Source: Acinetobacter kanungonis
GTDB lineage: Bacteria; Pseudomonadota; Gammaproteobacteria; Pseudomonadales; Moraxellaceae
Length of the DNA stretch: 64,000 nucleotides
Assembly (NCBI RefSeq): GCF_009939195.1
Contig: NZ_JAACKC010000001.1
Coordinates: 241,665-305,664, forward strand
Reading direction: 5' to 3'
The position numbers and the translations under genes were made by a program. Under the pieces are notes generated by a model, which saw nothing but the letters and a program-made list of their open reading frames with translations, had not been told where the DNA came from and ran no database searches. Position 1 is the stretch's first letter. Every line of letters begins with the position of its first letter. Positions 45,162 to 53,507 of the stretch are shown here, in pieces.

Positions 45162-46592
45162 ATGTCGCAGAAAAAGAGCGTTATTTTTAAACATCTACTG
45201 CCTGTGATTAAACAATATCAACAGGTGGGTTATACGCATGAAAAAATTGTTGCTTTGCTCAGAGATGAACATGATCTCGATTTGGTAACAACGGAAACAT
45301 TCAAAAGTTATTTATATCGTTATGCAAAAGTGACCCCCACTCCTTCCGAGACTCTCAAAATGCCAAACACTATTCAAACCCCACGCGAAATAAAAAAATC
45401 GTCTAAGCTCGAGCATGTATGCTACGACATCCGTGGACCAGTGTTACGAGCGGCCATCGAGATGGAGGAAGCTGGTCACAAGATTATCAAGCTGAATATT
45501 GGTAACCCTGCACCATTCGGCTTTGAAGCACCACAAGAAATTATTAATGACGTTGCGTTAAACCTGCCAAATGCTGTGGGTTATACCGACTCGAAAGGAA
45601 TTTTTCCTGCACGTAAAGCCATTTGCCAGTATTACCAGCAAAAAGGCATCTTCGATATGCATGTTAATGACGTCTATATCGGTAATGGTGTGTCTGAACT
45701 GATTGTGATGGCGATGCAAGGTCTATTGGATGATGGCGATGAAATGCTTGTTCCAATGCCTGACTATCCACTCTGGACGGCAGCAGTCAACTTATCTGGT
45801 GGCACAGCGATTCATTACAAATGTGATGAAGAAAATTTCTGGTATCCAGATATTGCGGACATGGAAAGCAAAATCACGCCAAATACTCGTGGTATTGTAA
45901 TTATTAACCCGAACAACCCAACAGGTTCGGTTTATCCACGTCATGTCTTAGAGCAAATTGTTGCTTTAGCGAAGAAATACGACCTGATTTTGTTTGCAGA
46001 TGAAATCTACGACAAAATTGTCTATGACGGTATCGAACACGTTTCAGTTGCTGCTTTGGCGGGTGACCAACTGTGTATCTCCTTTAACGGTTTATCTAAA
46101 GCGTATCGTATTGCAGGCTATCGCTCAGGCTGGATGGCAATTACTGGCGATAAATCGCGTGCAATGGATTACATCGAAGGTTTAGACATGTTGGCGTCTA
46201 TGCGTCTATGTGCCAACCACCAAGCACAATATGCGATTCAAACAGCATTGGGCGGCTACCAATCAATTAACGATTTAATCCGCCCAGGTGGCCGTTTATA
46301 CGAACAGCGCAATATCGCATGGCAAATGCTGAATGACATTCCTGGTGTCACTTGTGTGAAACCTGAAGGTGCAATGTACTGCTTCCCGAAACTTGATCCA
46401 GAAGTGTATCCAATTCAGGATGATGAAAAGCTCATGCTTGACCTACTACGTGCAGAAAAAGTGTTATTGGTGCAAGGCACGGGCTTTAACTGGCCGACGC
46501 CAGACCATTTCCGTGTGGTGTTCTTACCCGCTGAAAATGAACTGCGCGAAGCGATTACCCGTGTCGGTCGTTTCTTGGCGAAATTACGCTAA
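45162..46592 (+). CDS. alaA: Alanine aminotransferase AlaA with extra N-terminal domain
   Basis: A 476-residue class I PLP aminotransferase. From residue about 78 (KKSSKLEHVCYDIRGPVLRA) it aligns along its length with E. coli AlaA (405 residues): LNIGNPAPFGF, YIGNGVSELIVMAMQ, IINPNNPTGSV, FADEIYDKI, SFNGLSKAYRIAGYRSGWM (PLP lysine) and FRVVFLPAENE. The first 75 residues are additional: FKHLLPVIKQYQQVGYTHEK-IVALLRDEHDLDLVTTETFKSYLYRYAK, which looks like a small helical DNA-binding domain of the kind seen in plasmid TraK-type proteins. AGGA lies 6 bases before ATG 45162, so the extension is translated. The role of the added domain is unknown. Confidence 0.93.
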   Translation: MSQKKSVIFKHLLPVIKQYQQVGYTHEKIVALLRDEHDLDLVTTETFKSYLYRYAKVTPTPSETLKMPNTIQTPREIKKSSKLEHVCYDIRGPVLRAAIEMEEAGHKIIKLNIGNPAPFGFEAPQEIINDVALNLPNAVGYTDSKGIFPARKAICQYYQQKGIFDMHVNDVYIGNGVSELIVMAMQGLLDDGDEMLVPMPDYPLWTAAVNLSGGTAIHYKCDEENFWYPDIADMESKITPNTRGIVIINPNNPTGSVYPRHVLEQIVALAKKYDLILFADEIYDKIVYDGIEHVSVAALAGDQLCISFNGLSKAYRIAGYRSGWMAITGDKSRAMDYIEGLDMLASMRLCANHQAQYAIQTALGGYQSINDLIRPGGRLYEQRNIAWQMLNDIPGVTCVKPEGAMYCFPKLDPEVYPIQDDEKLMLDLLRAEKVLLVQGTGFNWPTPDHFRVVFLPAENELREAITRVGRFLAKLR

Positions 46593-46604
46593 TTAGATCC
46601 TGCT

Positions 46605-46634
46605 CAAAAAGCCGCATTTGATATGCGGCTTTTT
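46605..46634 (+). terminator. Terminator of alaA
   Basis: 12-bp stem AAAAAGCCGCAT / ATGCGGCTTTTT with a T-run. Confidence 0.93.
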
Positions 46635-46725
46635 CTTTTGCTTGCAGCTAGAATTACAGTGCTAAAACAGTGGGGCTGACTGATTCAATGTTACACTGTT
46701 CAACAAGAAATAATGAGCGAATGAC

Positions 46726-47457
46726 ATGACTTATCAAGTACATATCATTGATGTAAAAAATCAATTACAAAACTATATTTGGTTACTCGAACATACAGAA
46801 TCACATGAAGTGATTGCGGTTGACCCCACTGAAGCCCAGTTGGTAGAAGACTATTGTCAAGAACATCAGCTACACCTCAGTCAAATCTGGCTCACACATT
46901 GGCATAAAGACCATATTGGCGGGGTACCCGGGCTATTGGTCAATCGCAATATTCCTGTCTATGGTCCAAGAGCAGAACTCAGTAAGATTCCGTTTATCAC
47001 CCATCCCCTCGGTGATGGTGAGCATTTCAATTTTCATGATGTTCGTATTGATGTGATTGCAGTACCTGGGCATACCTTAGGACACATCGTTTATTTTAGC
47101 GATGCCTTAGATTTGGTGTTTTGTGGAGATACCTTATTTGCCATGGGCTGTGGGCGTGTCTTTGAAGGAACTTTTGAGCAGATGTATCACTCGCTCAACC
47201 GTTTGGCAGCCTTACCACCAAGAACCCAAGTCTATTGCACCCATGAATATACTCTGTCAAATGCCAAATTTGCCCTGCATGTAGAACCTGATAATCTGGA
47301 AATCCAGCAACGCTTTGAACAGGTGGAAGCACTACGAATGCTGGATCAGCCGACCGTGCCTAGCACCATTGAAATTGAGCTGGAAACCAATCCATTTCTG
47401 AGAGTACAAAGCGTGGAAGAGTTTCAAAGATTACGTGAATTAAAAGATAACTTTTAA
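46726..47457 (+). CDS. gloB: Hydroxyacylglutathione hydrolase (glyoxalase II)
   Basis: A 243-residue metallo-beta-lactamase-fold hydrolase. The binuclear metal motif is LTHWHKDHIGG; further ligands are His in VPGHTLGH, Asp in FCGDTLFAMGCGR and His in CTHEYTLSNAKF. The C-terminal glutathione-binding region (NPFLRVQ...) is present. It hydrolyses S-lactoylglutathione to lactate and glutathione, finishing methylglyoxal detoxification. Glyoxalase I is not in the window. Confidence 0.95.
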   Translation: MTYQVHIIDVKNQLQNYIWLLEHTESHEVIAVDPTEAQLVEDYCQEHQLHLSQIWLTHWHKDHIGGVPGLLVNRNIPVYGPRAELSKIPFITHPLGDGEHFNFHDVRIDVIAVPGHTLGHIVYFSDALDLVFCGDTLFAMGCGRVFEGTFEQMYHSLNRLAALPPRTQVYCTHEYTLSNAKFALHVEPDNLEIQQRFEQVEALRMLDQPTVPSTIEIELETNPFLRVQSVEEFQRLRELKDNF

Positions 47458-47607
47458 TTTTTCAGTTTTACAAAAATCACCATTTCTAGGGATAGAGCAA
47501 GCGTCAAATTCACGGTTTAATACAGTCATAAAAGCAATAAAATACAATGATAAACCGAAAGATTTTGTTTATTTTCAATAAGAATAACAATAACTGAAAA
47601 TAAACAC

Positions 47608-47665
47608 GACTCTCTAATTTTCTGCACTAACCACACGGGCAATGTGGGCAGAAAATTAGAGAGTC
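47608..47665. repeat. Long perfect hairpin in the gloB-DUF962 intergenic region
   Basis: GACTCTCTAATTTTCTGC (47608-47625) and its exact reverse complement (47648-47665) form an 18-bp stem; inside, CCACA (47631-47635) pairs with TGTGG (47643-47647) around a CGGGCAA loop. No T-run adjoins either side, so it is not a standard terminator. Function unknown. Confidence 0.8.
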
Positions 47666-47726
47666 TTTCAATTAAAAGTCCCTTATTTTTCTTCTGCTAT
47701 TTCGTTACTTTTCCAAGACTCAGAAT

Positions 47727-47862
47727 AAAAAAAGCCCAGAGAAAGGTCACTCCAGGCATTGGAAACTTGCTGTATCCTGACACAAACAAGACACTCTAAA
47801 TAATCCGAGTCTCATACTACATCAGAAGATTGCAACATCCTAGCTGATTTTTAAAATATACG
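47727..47862 (-). ncRNA. Candidate small RNA on the minus strand
   Basis: At its 3' end the minus strand has GCCTGGAG pairing with CTCTGGGC (8 bp including two GU pairs), followed by seven U residues: a complete terminator (47727-47757) with no coding sequence ahead of it. About 100 bases upstream are promoter-like boxes (TTGAAC, then TTTATA 18 bases on). The next minus-strand gene upstream ends at 47970, so read-through from it is an alternative explanation. No known RNA family is recognised. Confidence 0.5.
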
Positions 47863-47969
47863 TGAAATATAAACTTTAATGATCAATTAAAGTTCAAATA
47901 TAACATGTATTTATAATTCACATTTATCTGCAATATTAATAGACAAATGTACTTTATATAGCATACGTC

Positions 47970-48353
47970 CTAACTTGAAATTTTATCCAATGATCGACAT
48001 TTCAAACTCAAGTTGCCTCGTGCAATATCCGACAGCATACGCCAGTCCGAAATAAAGCTATACAGCGGCTGTTTAAAAGAAGCAGGCTTATTTTTTTCAA
48101 ACATAAAATGCCCAACCCAAGCACAAGCATAGCCAGGCAGCAAACCATACAACACATATTTCGGTTTACGCTGGCGGATTGCTTTGGCGATGAAATATCC
48201 GCCTATGGCACTGCCTAAAACGTGTAACCGTCGGCTGGTGATATTGCGATGTTCCGTTAAATAAAAGCGATAAAACTCGTTATAGTTTCGGATGGGTAGT
48301 TGTGGTGCTTGCGCTGCTACCAGCTCATTTTTCGGCTCTACGATTGCATTCAT
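47970..48353 (-). CDS. Mpo1/DUF962-family protein (second paralog)
   Basis: A 127-residue protein. The family motif is YRFYLTEHRNITSRRLHVLGSAIGG (H-x3-N-x4-H-x2-G), followed by WVGHFMFEKNKPASFKQPLYSFISDWRM, the second conserved part. It is shorter than the paralog at 31232-31771 and has fewer membrane helices. AGGA lies about 10 bases before the start. Related Mpo1 of yeast oxidises 2-hydroxy fatty acids; the bacterial role is inferred. Confidence 0.85.
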   Translation of the reverse strand: MNAIVEPKNELVAAQAPQLPIRNYNEFYRFYLTEHRNITSRRLHVLGSAIGGYFIAKAIRQRKPKYVLYGLLPGYACAWVGHFMFEKNKPASFKQPLYSFISDWRMLSDIARGNLSLKCRSLDKISS

Positions 48354-48743
48354 GCTTGGATCTTCCTGATTGTTTTAAATTCTTAATTTGTATTTCGCCC
48401 AAACATGATTGTGCTTCATGCAAAATTGGTCAATTACATTTTTGCTCACCTTTAACAGTTAAAATTGGCAAAAACTAACTTCTCATTTTCAGCCTCCCCC
48501 TGTTGATTAGATACTTAGATTTCAATGAGTGAATCAACATACAAACTGCACATTTTTCTGTGATGCAAATACAACATTGCTACTTTTGCGCTAGGAAACA
48601 CCTGATTGCCGATAATTTCACTCATTGTCCCTTACAGCATCAAATTTTTCGGCTAGAATTTAATATTAAAAAGTCACTGCTGTTATAAGTGCTCAACTTA
48701 AAGTGACTTCACCATTTTTCCAACAATGATCTAAGGCAAATTT
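48354..48743. promoter_or_regulatory. Divergent intergenic region before the CYTH/CHAD pair
   Basis: About 390 non-coding bases. An inverted repeat (AAGTCACT at 48671-48678, AGTGACTT at 48702-48709) lies close to the plus-strand start and may be an operator or a leader hairpin. Nothing else is evident. Confidence 0.4.
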
Positions 48744-50207
48744 ATGATTGAAGTTGAATTAAAATTTCAAATTCCTACTGCAAAAAGAACAGCACTCCTG
48801 AAAGCCTTAGATCCAAAAAAATCTAATCTGATTCACCTCAAAGCCAAATATTTCGACACACCAGATAAACAACTTTCACAACATGGTGTTGCGCTACGTT
48901 TGCGCCTAGAAGGTGAACATTGGGTTCAAACTTTAAAAGCAGCAGGCAAAAGCCATTTGCACCGTTTTGAGCATAACCATGATTTTGGTGTGTCTGAACA
49001 CGCCCCTGCTTTAGATTTAACGATTTACCAACAAGAACCCGAGGCACTTGCTATTTTGCAACAAGCGTTGGGCGATCAGCTGGATGGATTAAAGTTACAA
49101 TTCGAATCTGATATTCAGCGAACTTATCGCGTCATTCACTTTGAAGATGCAGAAATTGAAGTCAGTCTTGATATCGGTCGCTTGGCCACAGAAACTGAAG
49201 AACGCGAAGTCCATGAAGTCGAGTTTGAGTTGAAACAAGGTGCTATACAGTCCTTACTCGCCTTTAGTTTTGAATGGGTCAAGAAATACCAATTGTGGCT
49301 CGATGTTCGCAGTAAAGCCGAAATGGGTCATTTACTGTCAATTCAGCAAGAAGTGAGTCCAGCCAAACAAGCAAAAGCGTTTCAACTGGTCAAAAAAGAC
49401 AGCGCCGACAGCAATGTGCGTTCACTGATTGCGCAGCAACTACAACATTTGCTACCCAATATTGCAGCCATTTCCGCGGGTGTTGCTCAACAAGAACATT
49501 TAGAACAAGCACATTTGGCTTTAGATCATCTCTATTTAACTTCTGCTCTATTGAGAACATGGAGTAAGGATGTTTCTGACAAGTGGGCTTATCAGCTGGC
49601 AGCCTTCAAACATCATTTTGAACATTTACAACAGCTTGAGCATATGCAGCGTACCTTGGGTGCATTACTGCAAAATCCAACAACGACTGCTAGTCTGACC
49701 AAAGACATTTTATATGCGCAAGAAAAACTGAATAATTTGGTTCGCTCAACCCTGAATGTGCATCACTTTTTAGAACTCTTAATGTTTAGTTTGCAATCCA
49801 GTACAGCGACGCAAGAACTGGATTTAAAAGGTTATGCTCAAAATACCTTACAACAGCAATATAAGCAGATTCACGAGCAGCTTGCCGAAACTGACGTGAC
49901 CAATTTTGAAAGTCTAGAACTGCTCTCGCAGCGTATTCGTGAACTCAAGTTTAGCTTCCCGATTTTGACCTCAATTTACGATGTCAAAAACTTGCAAAAA
50001 TATAGCAAAGCACTGAATGAAGCCCATCAAGCTGCTGAGGAATATCTAACCCTCAGCTCTTCTGCTGCTTATATTCAACAGACTGAACTGGAAGCCAGTG
50101 ACTGGTTTGTATTGGGATGGTTAACAGCCAAGCAAGAAGTCTATGCGCAGGCATTATTAGATGCGACTGAGCAATTTATGGTGAGCCGAAAATTCCTCAA
50201 ATTCTAA
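48744..50207 (+). CDS. CYTH domain protein with degenerate CHAD domain
   Basis: A 487-residue protein. The N-terminal CYTH domain (residues 1-200) starts MIEVELKFQIP with the E-x-E-x-K signature and contains KAKYFDTPDKQL, ALRLRLEG, WVQTLKAAG and EIEVSLDIG, the tunnel residues of triphosphate-binding enzymes. The C-terminal half aligns with the CHAD domain of its neighbour but has lost the conserved basic residues: where the neighbour has HQARVAIRRMRSAL, this protein has EQAHLALDHLYLTSAL. CHAD binds polyphosphate through those His/Arg/Lys residues, so this half has probably changed function. AAGG precedes the start. Paralog of the next gene. Confidence 0.88.
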   Translation: MIEVELKFQIPTAKRTALLKALDPKKSNLIHLKAKYFDTPDKQLSQHGVALRLRLEGEHWVQTLKAAGKSHLHRFEHNHDFGVSEHAPALDLTIYQQEPEALAILQQALGDQLDGLKLQFESDIQRTYRVIHFEDAEIEVSLDIGRLATETEEREVHEVEFELKQGAIQSLLAFSFEWVKKYQLWLDVRSKAEMGHLLSIQQEVSPAKQAKAFQLVKKDSADSNVRSLIAQQLQHLLPNIAAISAGVAQQEHLEQAHLALDHLYLTSALLRTWSKDVSDKWAYQLAAFKHHFEHLQQLEHMQRTLGALLQNPTTTASLTKDILYAQEKLNNLVRSTLNVHHFLELLMFSLQSSTATQELDLKGYAQNTLQQQYKQIHEQLAETDVTNFESLELLSQRIRELKFSFPILTSIYDVKNLQKYSKALNEAHQAAEEYLTLSSSAAYIQQTELEASDWFVLGWLTAKQEVYAQALLDATEQFMVSRKFLKF

Positions 50208-50232
50208 GTGGCTTCAATCTCTAAGCCATTGG

Positions 50233-50265
50233 CATCCATAAGTTTGACTTGTGGATGTCTTTCAT
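50233..50265 (+). terminator. Hairpin between the CYTH/CHAD paralogs
   Basis: CATCCATAAG / CTTGTGGATG stem (one G-U pair) with loop TTTGA, followed by a T-rich but interrupted tail. Confidence 0.6.
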
Positions 50266-50390
50266 TTTTTGTCTTTAAATAGACATGTTACATATTTACA
50301 TTTTTACTGGACTTATTCAGTCTGTTTAGCCAAGATATACATTTAGCGCCATTAAAATAATTTTAAAAACTCCAGTGCGAGGGCTAGAAC

Positions 50391-51851
50391 ATGTCAGAAA
50401 TTGAACTCAAATTTCAGATTCCAGAAGCGTTTCAGGACATGATTTATCAAGACTTCTGCGCCTCCAAAGTCTATAAGCAACGTCTGCTCGCCCATTATTA
50501 CGACACCCCAGATTTTCAACTGGCACAGCAATCGATTGCGCTACGATTACGCTTGGAACAAGGTCACTGGATTCAAACCCTGAAATATAAAACTGAACGA
50601 CATATTGAACGCTTTGAGTTTGAAACTGACTTGGGCAAGAAAAAGCAACCTAAACTTAATTTAGCCTTATATCAGGATCATGTTGAGGAACTGCCTGCAC
50701 TTTTTACCACTGAAAATGCATCGCAGAATTTTCAAGTCAAGTTTTCGACCGATGTTGAACGTGTATCTAAGATTTTGTTGTTCAATCAGTCTGAAATTGA
50801 AGTCTGTCTCGACATTGGTTATCTGGTCTTTCAAAAAGAAAAATTAAGAATCTTTGAAATTGAGTTTGAACTGGTGCAAGGTTCAATTCATGACTTAATC
50901 CGCTGTATAGAACCGTGGATGAATAAATACCAGCTATGGCTGGATACACGCAGTAAATCCCAGCGTGGAGATTTGCATGTGCAGCAACAGGATCTATTAC
51001 CGCCACAATATGCAGCGCCTATTGTTTTAGATCCAGCCATGACTGCAAATGCGGCCGTCCGCGCCATCTTAAACAATACCTTTAAGCATCTCTTACCAAA
51101 TGCAACTGCCCTTGCCTGTGGCTTCTACAATAGTGAACATGTGCATCAGGCACGAGTAGCAATACGGCGAATGCGTAGCGCACTGAGTTGTTATGCTAAG
51201 CTTACTCACGATATTCCGCCACACTGGGCGGCACAATTACGGATCATTTTCCAGTCCTTAGGCCATGCGCGTGATACCGATGCCATTCGTGAAACCCTTC
51301 TGCCCCAGTTACACCAAGCGGGCTGTTCACACTTAGAAATTCCAACTGCCGAGAGTTATCACAATCAGGTGATGTGGATTTTCCAGTCCACCGAAACCAA
51401 TCAATTAATATTAGAACTAATGGACTATATGACTTCAGAACTGAGTCCCAAAAATAAAAAGAAAAAACCGTTTTTAAAATATGCTGAGAAAAACTTAAAG
51501 AAAACCCATCAACGCATTGCAGATGACATTGGTCATTTTTCACAACTAGAAGATGAAGAAAAGCACAAACTCCGTAAATGCTTCAAACATTTACGTTACA
51601 ACATTGAGTTTGTGCGTAGCCTATACAGTAATAAAGCGGTGAAAGATTACCTCAAGGCGATTAAACCAATTCAAGAACTCTTGGGGCAATACAATGATCT
51701 TTTGGTTGCCGAGCAATTTTTCCATGAACTGCCTGAAAATGAAGAAATTCACTGTGCGATAGACTGGCTCAATCAACAGGAAAAGCAACAACTCAAACAC
51801 ATCGACAAGCAACTCAAAGCCTTTAAAAAAATCAAACCGTTCTGGTCTTAA
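50391..51851 (+). CDS. CYTH-CHAD domain protein (inorganic triphosphatase family)
   Basis: A 486-residue protein with an intact two-domain layout. CYTH: MSEIELKFQIP (E-x-E-x-K), LLAHYYDTPDFQL, ALRLRLEQGHWIQTLKYK and EIEVCLDIGYL. CHAD: VHQARVAIRRMRSALSCY, LGHARDTDAIRE, and LRKCFKHLRYNIEFVRSLY, with the regularly spaced basic residues that bind polyphosphate. E. coli YgiF of the same layout hydrolyses inorganic triphosphate. GAGGG lies upstream of ATG. A separate transcription unit from its paralog is possible because a hairpin lies between them. Confidence 0.92.
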   Translation: MSEIELKFQIPEAFQDMIYQDFCASKVYKQRLLAHYYDTPDFQLAQQSIALRLRLEQGHWIQTLKYKTERHIERFEFETDLGKKKQPKLNLALYQDHVEELPALFTTENASQNFQVKFSTDVERVSKILLFNQSEIEVCLDIGYLVFQKEKLRIFEIEFELVQGSIHDLIRCIEPWMNKYQLWLDTRSKSQRGDLHVQQQDLLPPQYAAPIVLDPAMTANAAVRAILNNTFKHLLPNATALACGFYNSEHVHQARVAIRRMRSALSCYAKLTHDIPPHWAAQLRIIFQSLGHARDTDAIRETLLPQLHQAGCSHLEIPTAESYHNQVMWIFQSTETNQLILELMDYMTSELSPKNKKKKPFLKYAEKNLKKTHQRIADDIGHFSQLEDEEKHKLRKCFKHLRYNIEFVRSLYSNKAVKDYLKAIKPIQELLGQYNDLLVAEQFFHELPENEEIHCAIDWLNQQEKQQLKHIDKQLKAFKKIKPFWS

Positions 51852-51858
51852 CATCAAC

Positions 51859-52491
51859 TTAACGGTATTTTCCGAAGACTTTCCACACCCCGTTATCCGC
51901 CAGTGGATCACTATAGCTATCGCTGCGTTGCTTGCGTGGCTTATCTCGTGCATCCACCAGTTTAAAGTCCTCTTCAGTGCTTAACACAATACCATTCACA
52001 TAAAATCGGGTACGCGTATATTCACTTTGTCCATGCTGAAACACATAAGTTCTAAGGTCAATGAATTCTCGGTGTGCGACCAGTGCTGCCTGATCATCAC
52101 TATTTAACCAGACTTGCATCGCTGCAACCTGCTCTGCGGAATATTCTCCGCATTTATCCAATAGACTGGCGATCCCCCTGAAAGTCTTCGACTCTTTAGC
52201 TTGTGTTTTATTAATTCGAATCCGATCTACATGAAAATAAAACAACGGCAAATTCAAATGACTGGGTAAATGAATCGCATCAACCATTTCATCACTTAAA
52301 AAAGGTTGGCTCAACAGTTGTGCACGCTCGATTAAATCTTGCCATTGCTGATAATAGTGTGCGACATCTTCTTTCGAACCATAATAAATGGGTAATCCTT
52401 CGACATTTGCCAAAGTTTGTGGTGGCCAAATTTGTTGGCGCAAAAGTGCAATATCATGTTTAAGATTTTGAATTGCAATAGCATCTGACAT
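51859..52491 (-). CDS. Hypothetical protein (210 aa)
   Basis: A soluble protein without signal peptide. Visible features are an N-terminal helix (AIAIQNLKHDIALLRQQIW), a central FYFHVDRIRINKTQAKESK, and LRTYVFQHGQSEYTRTRFYVNG near residue 160; the C-terminus is basic then polar. The start is put at ATG 52491 (GGA 7 bases upstream); ATG 52503 is an alternative. It converges on the CYTH-CHAD gene, ending 7 bases away. I recognise no family. Confidence 0.75.
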   Translation of the reverse strand: MSDAIAIQNLKHDIALLRQQIWPPQTLANVEGLPIYYGSKEDVAHYYQQWQDLIERAQLLSQPFLSDEMVDAIHLPSHLNLPLFYFHVDRIRINKTQAKESKTFRGIASLLDKCGEYSAEQVAAMQVWLNSDDQAALVAHREFIDLRTYVFQHGQSEYTRTRFYVNGIVLSTEEDFKLVDARDKPRKQRSDSYSDPLADNGVWKVFGKYR

Positions 52492-52600
52492 AACGTGTTC
52501 CATCTTTATAATGCTTAGGCTATTTTTAGATTAAGTCAAAGGTTTTGTTTCTGCAAGGCTTTGCCTATAATGCAGAATGAAATTTTAGCTAGGAACAGTC

Positions 52601-52990
52601 ATGGTTCAAAAGATTGATGCTACCGATGTTACCGAAGAAGAAGCTTTGAATGCTGCTTTTTTTGAACGTGCAGATGAATTTATTAAACATGCCAATGAAT
52701 TTTGTCGCCCAGCCAAAGGACAACAAGTCAAGCCCGCTGAAATTCGTGGTCAAGTCAGTGCTTCTATGCTGTTTGCAACAGCACGTTTTAATACTTGGGT
52801 TGCAGCCAATAATTTCAAAGATGGCAACGAAATGCGTGATGCCAAAGAGCAAGTGATGTCTTATATCCTTCAGCAATTCCAAATGATGCTGGAAGATAAC
52901 TATGACGAATACTGTGAACAGTTCGAAAACTATTTACGTTTCCGTCATAATGAAGAATTCCATGCCAACAAGCATGATCATGACCATTAA
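52601..52990 (+). CDS. DUF3144-family protein
   Basis: A 129-residue acidic helical protein. The core AFFERADEFIKHANEFCRPAKGQQV...RGQVSASMLFATARFNTWVAA followed by EQVMSYILQQFQMMLEDNYDEYCEQFENYLRF is the DUF3144 pattern. The C-terminal tail is His-rich (ending KHDHDH), a possible metal-binding end. AGGA precedes ATG. No function is established for the family. Terminated by a strong hairpin. Confidence 0.88.
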   Translation: MVQKIDATDVTEEEALNAAFFERADEFIKHANEFCRPAKGQQVKPAEIRGQVSASMLFATARFNTWVAANNFKDGNEMRDAKEQVMSYILQQFQMMLEDNYDEYCEQFENYLRFRHNEEFHANKHDHDH

Positions 52991-53004
52991 TTTAATGGTG
53001 TAAT

Positions 53005-53038
53005 AAAAAAGCCCTCAGTTTAGACTCAGGGCTTTTTT
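53005..53038. terminator. Bidirectional terminator
   Basis: AAAAAAGCCCT / AGGGCTTTTTT stem with an inner AGT/ACT pair; lies between convergent genes. Confidence 0.9.
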
Positions 53039-53043
53039 ATGAC

Positions 53044-53355
53044 TTAAATTTTACGATCCCACACGATTTTTTTAATGACGTTATCGACAATGGTAACAGT
53101 GTAATAAGCATTCCCCACCAAATACACATAATCCGATGCAGTAAGCTGCTTTTTGGCTTCTTTCCACTCGTAATTTCGCACTGAGATTGGCGATTGCTGC
53201 ATATTCTGTACCAGTTGAATATAGCTATCACCAAGAGATACCAATTGCCCGTTTTCAGTACGGATGGTGCGCATTTCAGTTGCTGCTGTAGTATATGAAG
53301 TACCGATGACAAATACCAAAAGAAGATAACCAGAAATTTTTAGAATTTTCCTCAT
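53044..53355 (-). CDS. Small exported protein (DUF2845-like)
   Basis: About 103 residues with a signal peptide (MRKILKISGYLLLVFVIGTS, cleavage near TTAA). The mature part begins TIRTENGQLVSLGDSYIQLVQNM and ends TVTIVDNVIKKIVWDRKI; the 'GQLVSLGDS' start and short beta-rich body resemble DUF2845 or SmpA/OmlA-like outer-membrane accessory folds. Start at ATG 53355 gives a clean signal peptide; ATG 53376 is an alternative seven codons earlier. Function unknown. Confidence 0.7.
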   Translation of the reverse strand: MRKILKISGYLLLVFVIGTSYTTAATEMRTIRTENGQLVSLGDSYIQLVQNMQQSPISVRNYEWKEAKKQLTASDYVYLVGNAYYTVTIVDNVIKKIVWDRKI

Positions 53356-53445
53356 ATAGATAGACTCAATTAACATGATGTTTTCATTATTAAGAAGTTA
53401 TATAAAGTTTTTTATCATCCGTTCAATTTAACTTCAAGTTTTAAA

Positions 53446-53475
53446 ATAAAAAGCCACAAAAATGTGACTTTTTAT
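53446..53475. terminator. Probable terminator after the M16 protease gene
   Basis: AAAAAGCCAC / GTGACTTTTT stem with one internal mismatch; A/T runs on both strands. Confidence 0.65.
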
Positions 53476-53507
53476 AGAAGTTTTTAAGTGGATTAGAACC
53501 TTAAAGT

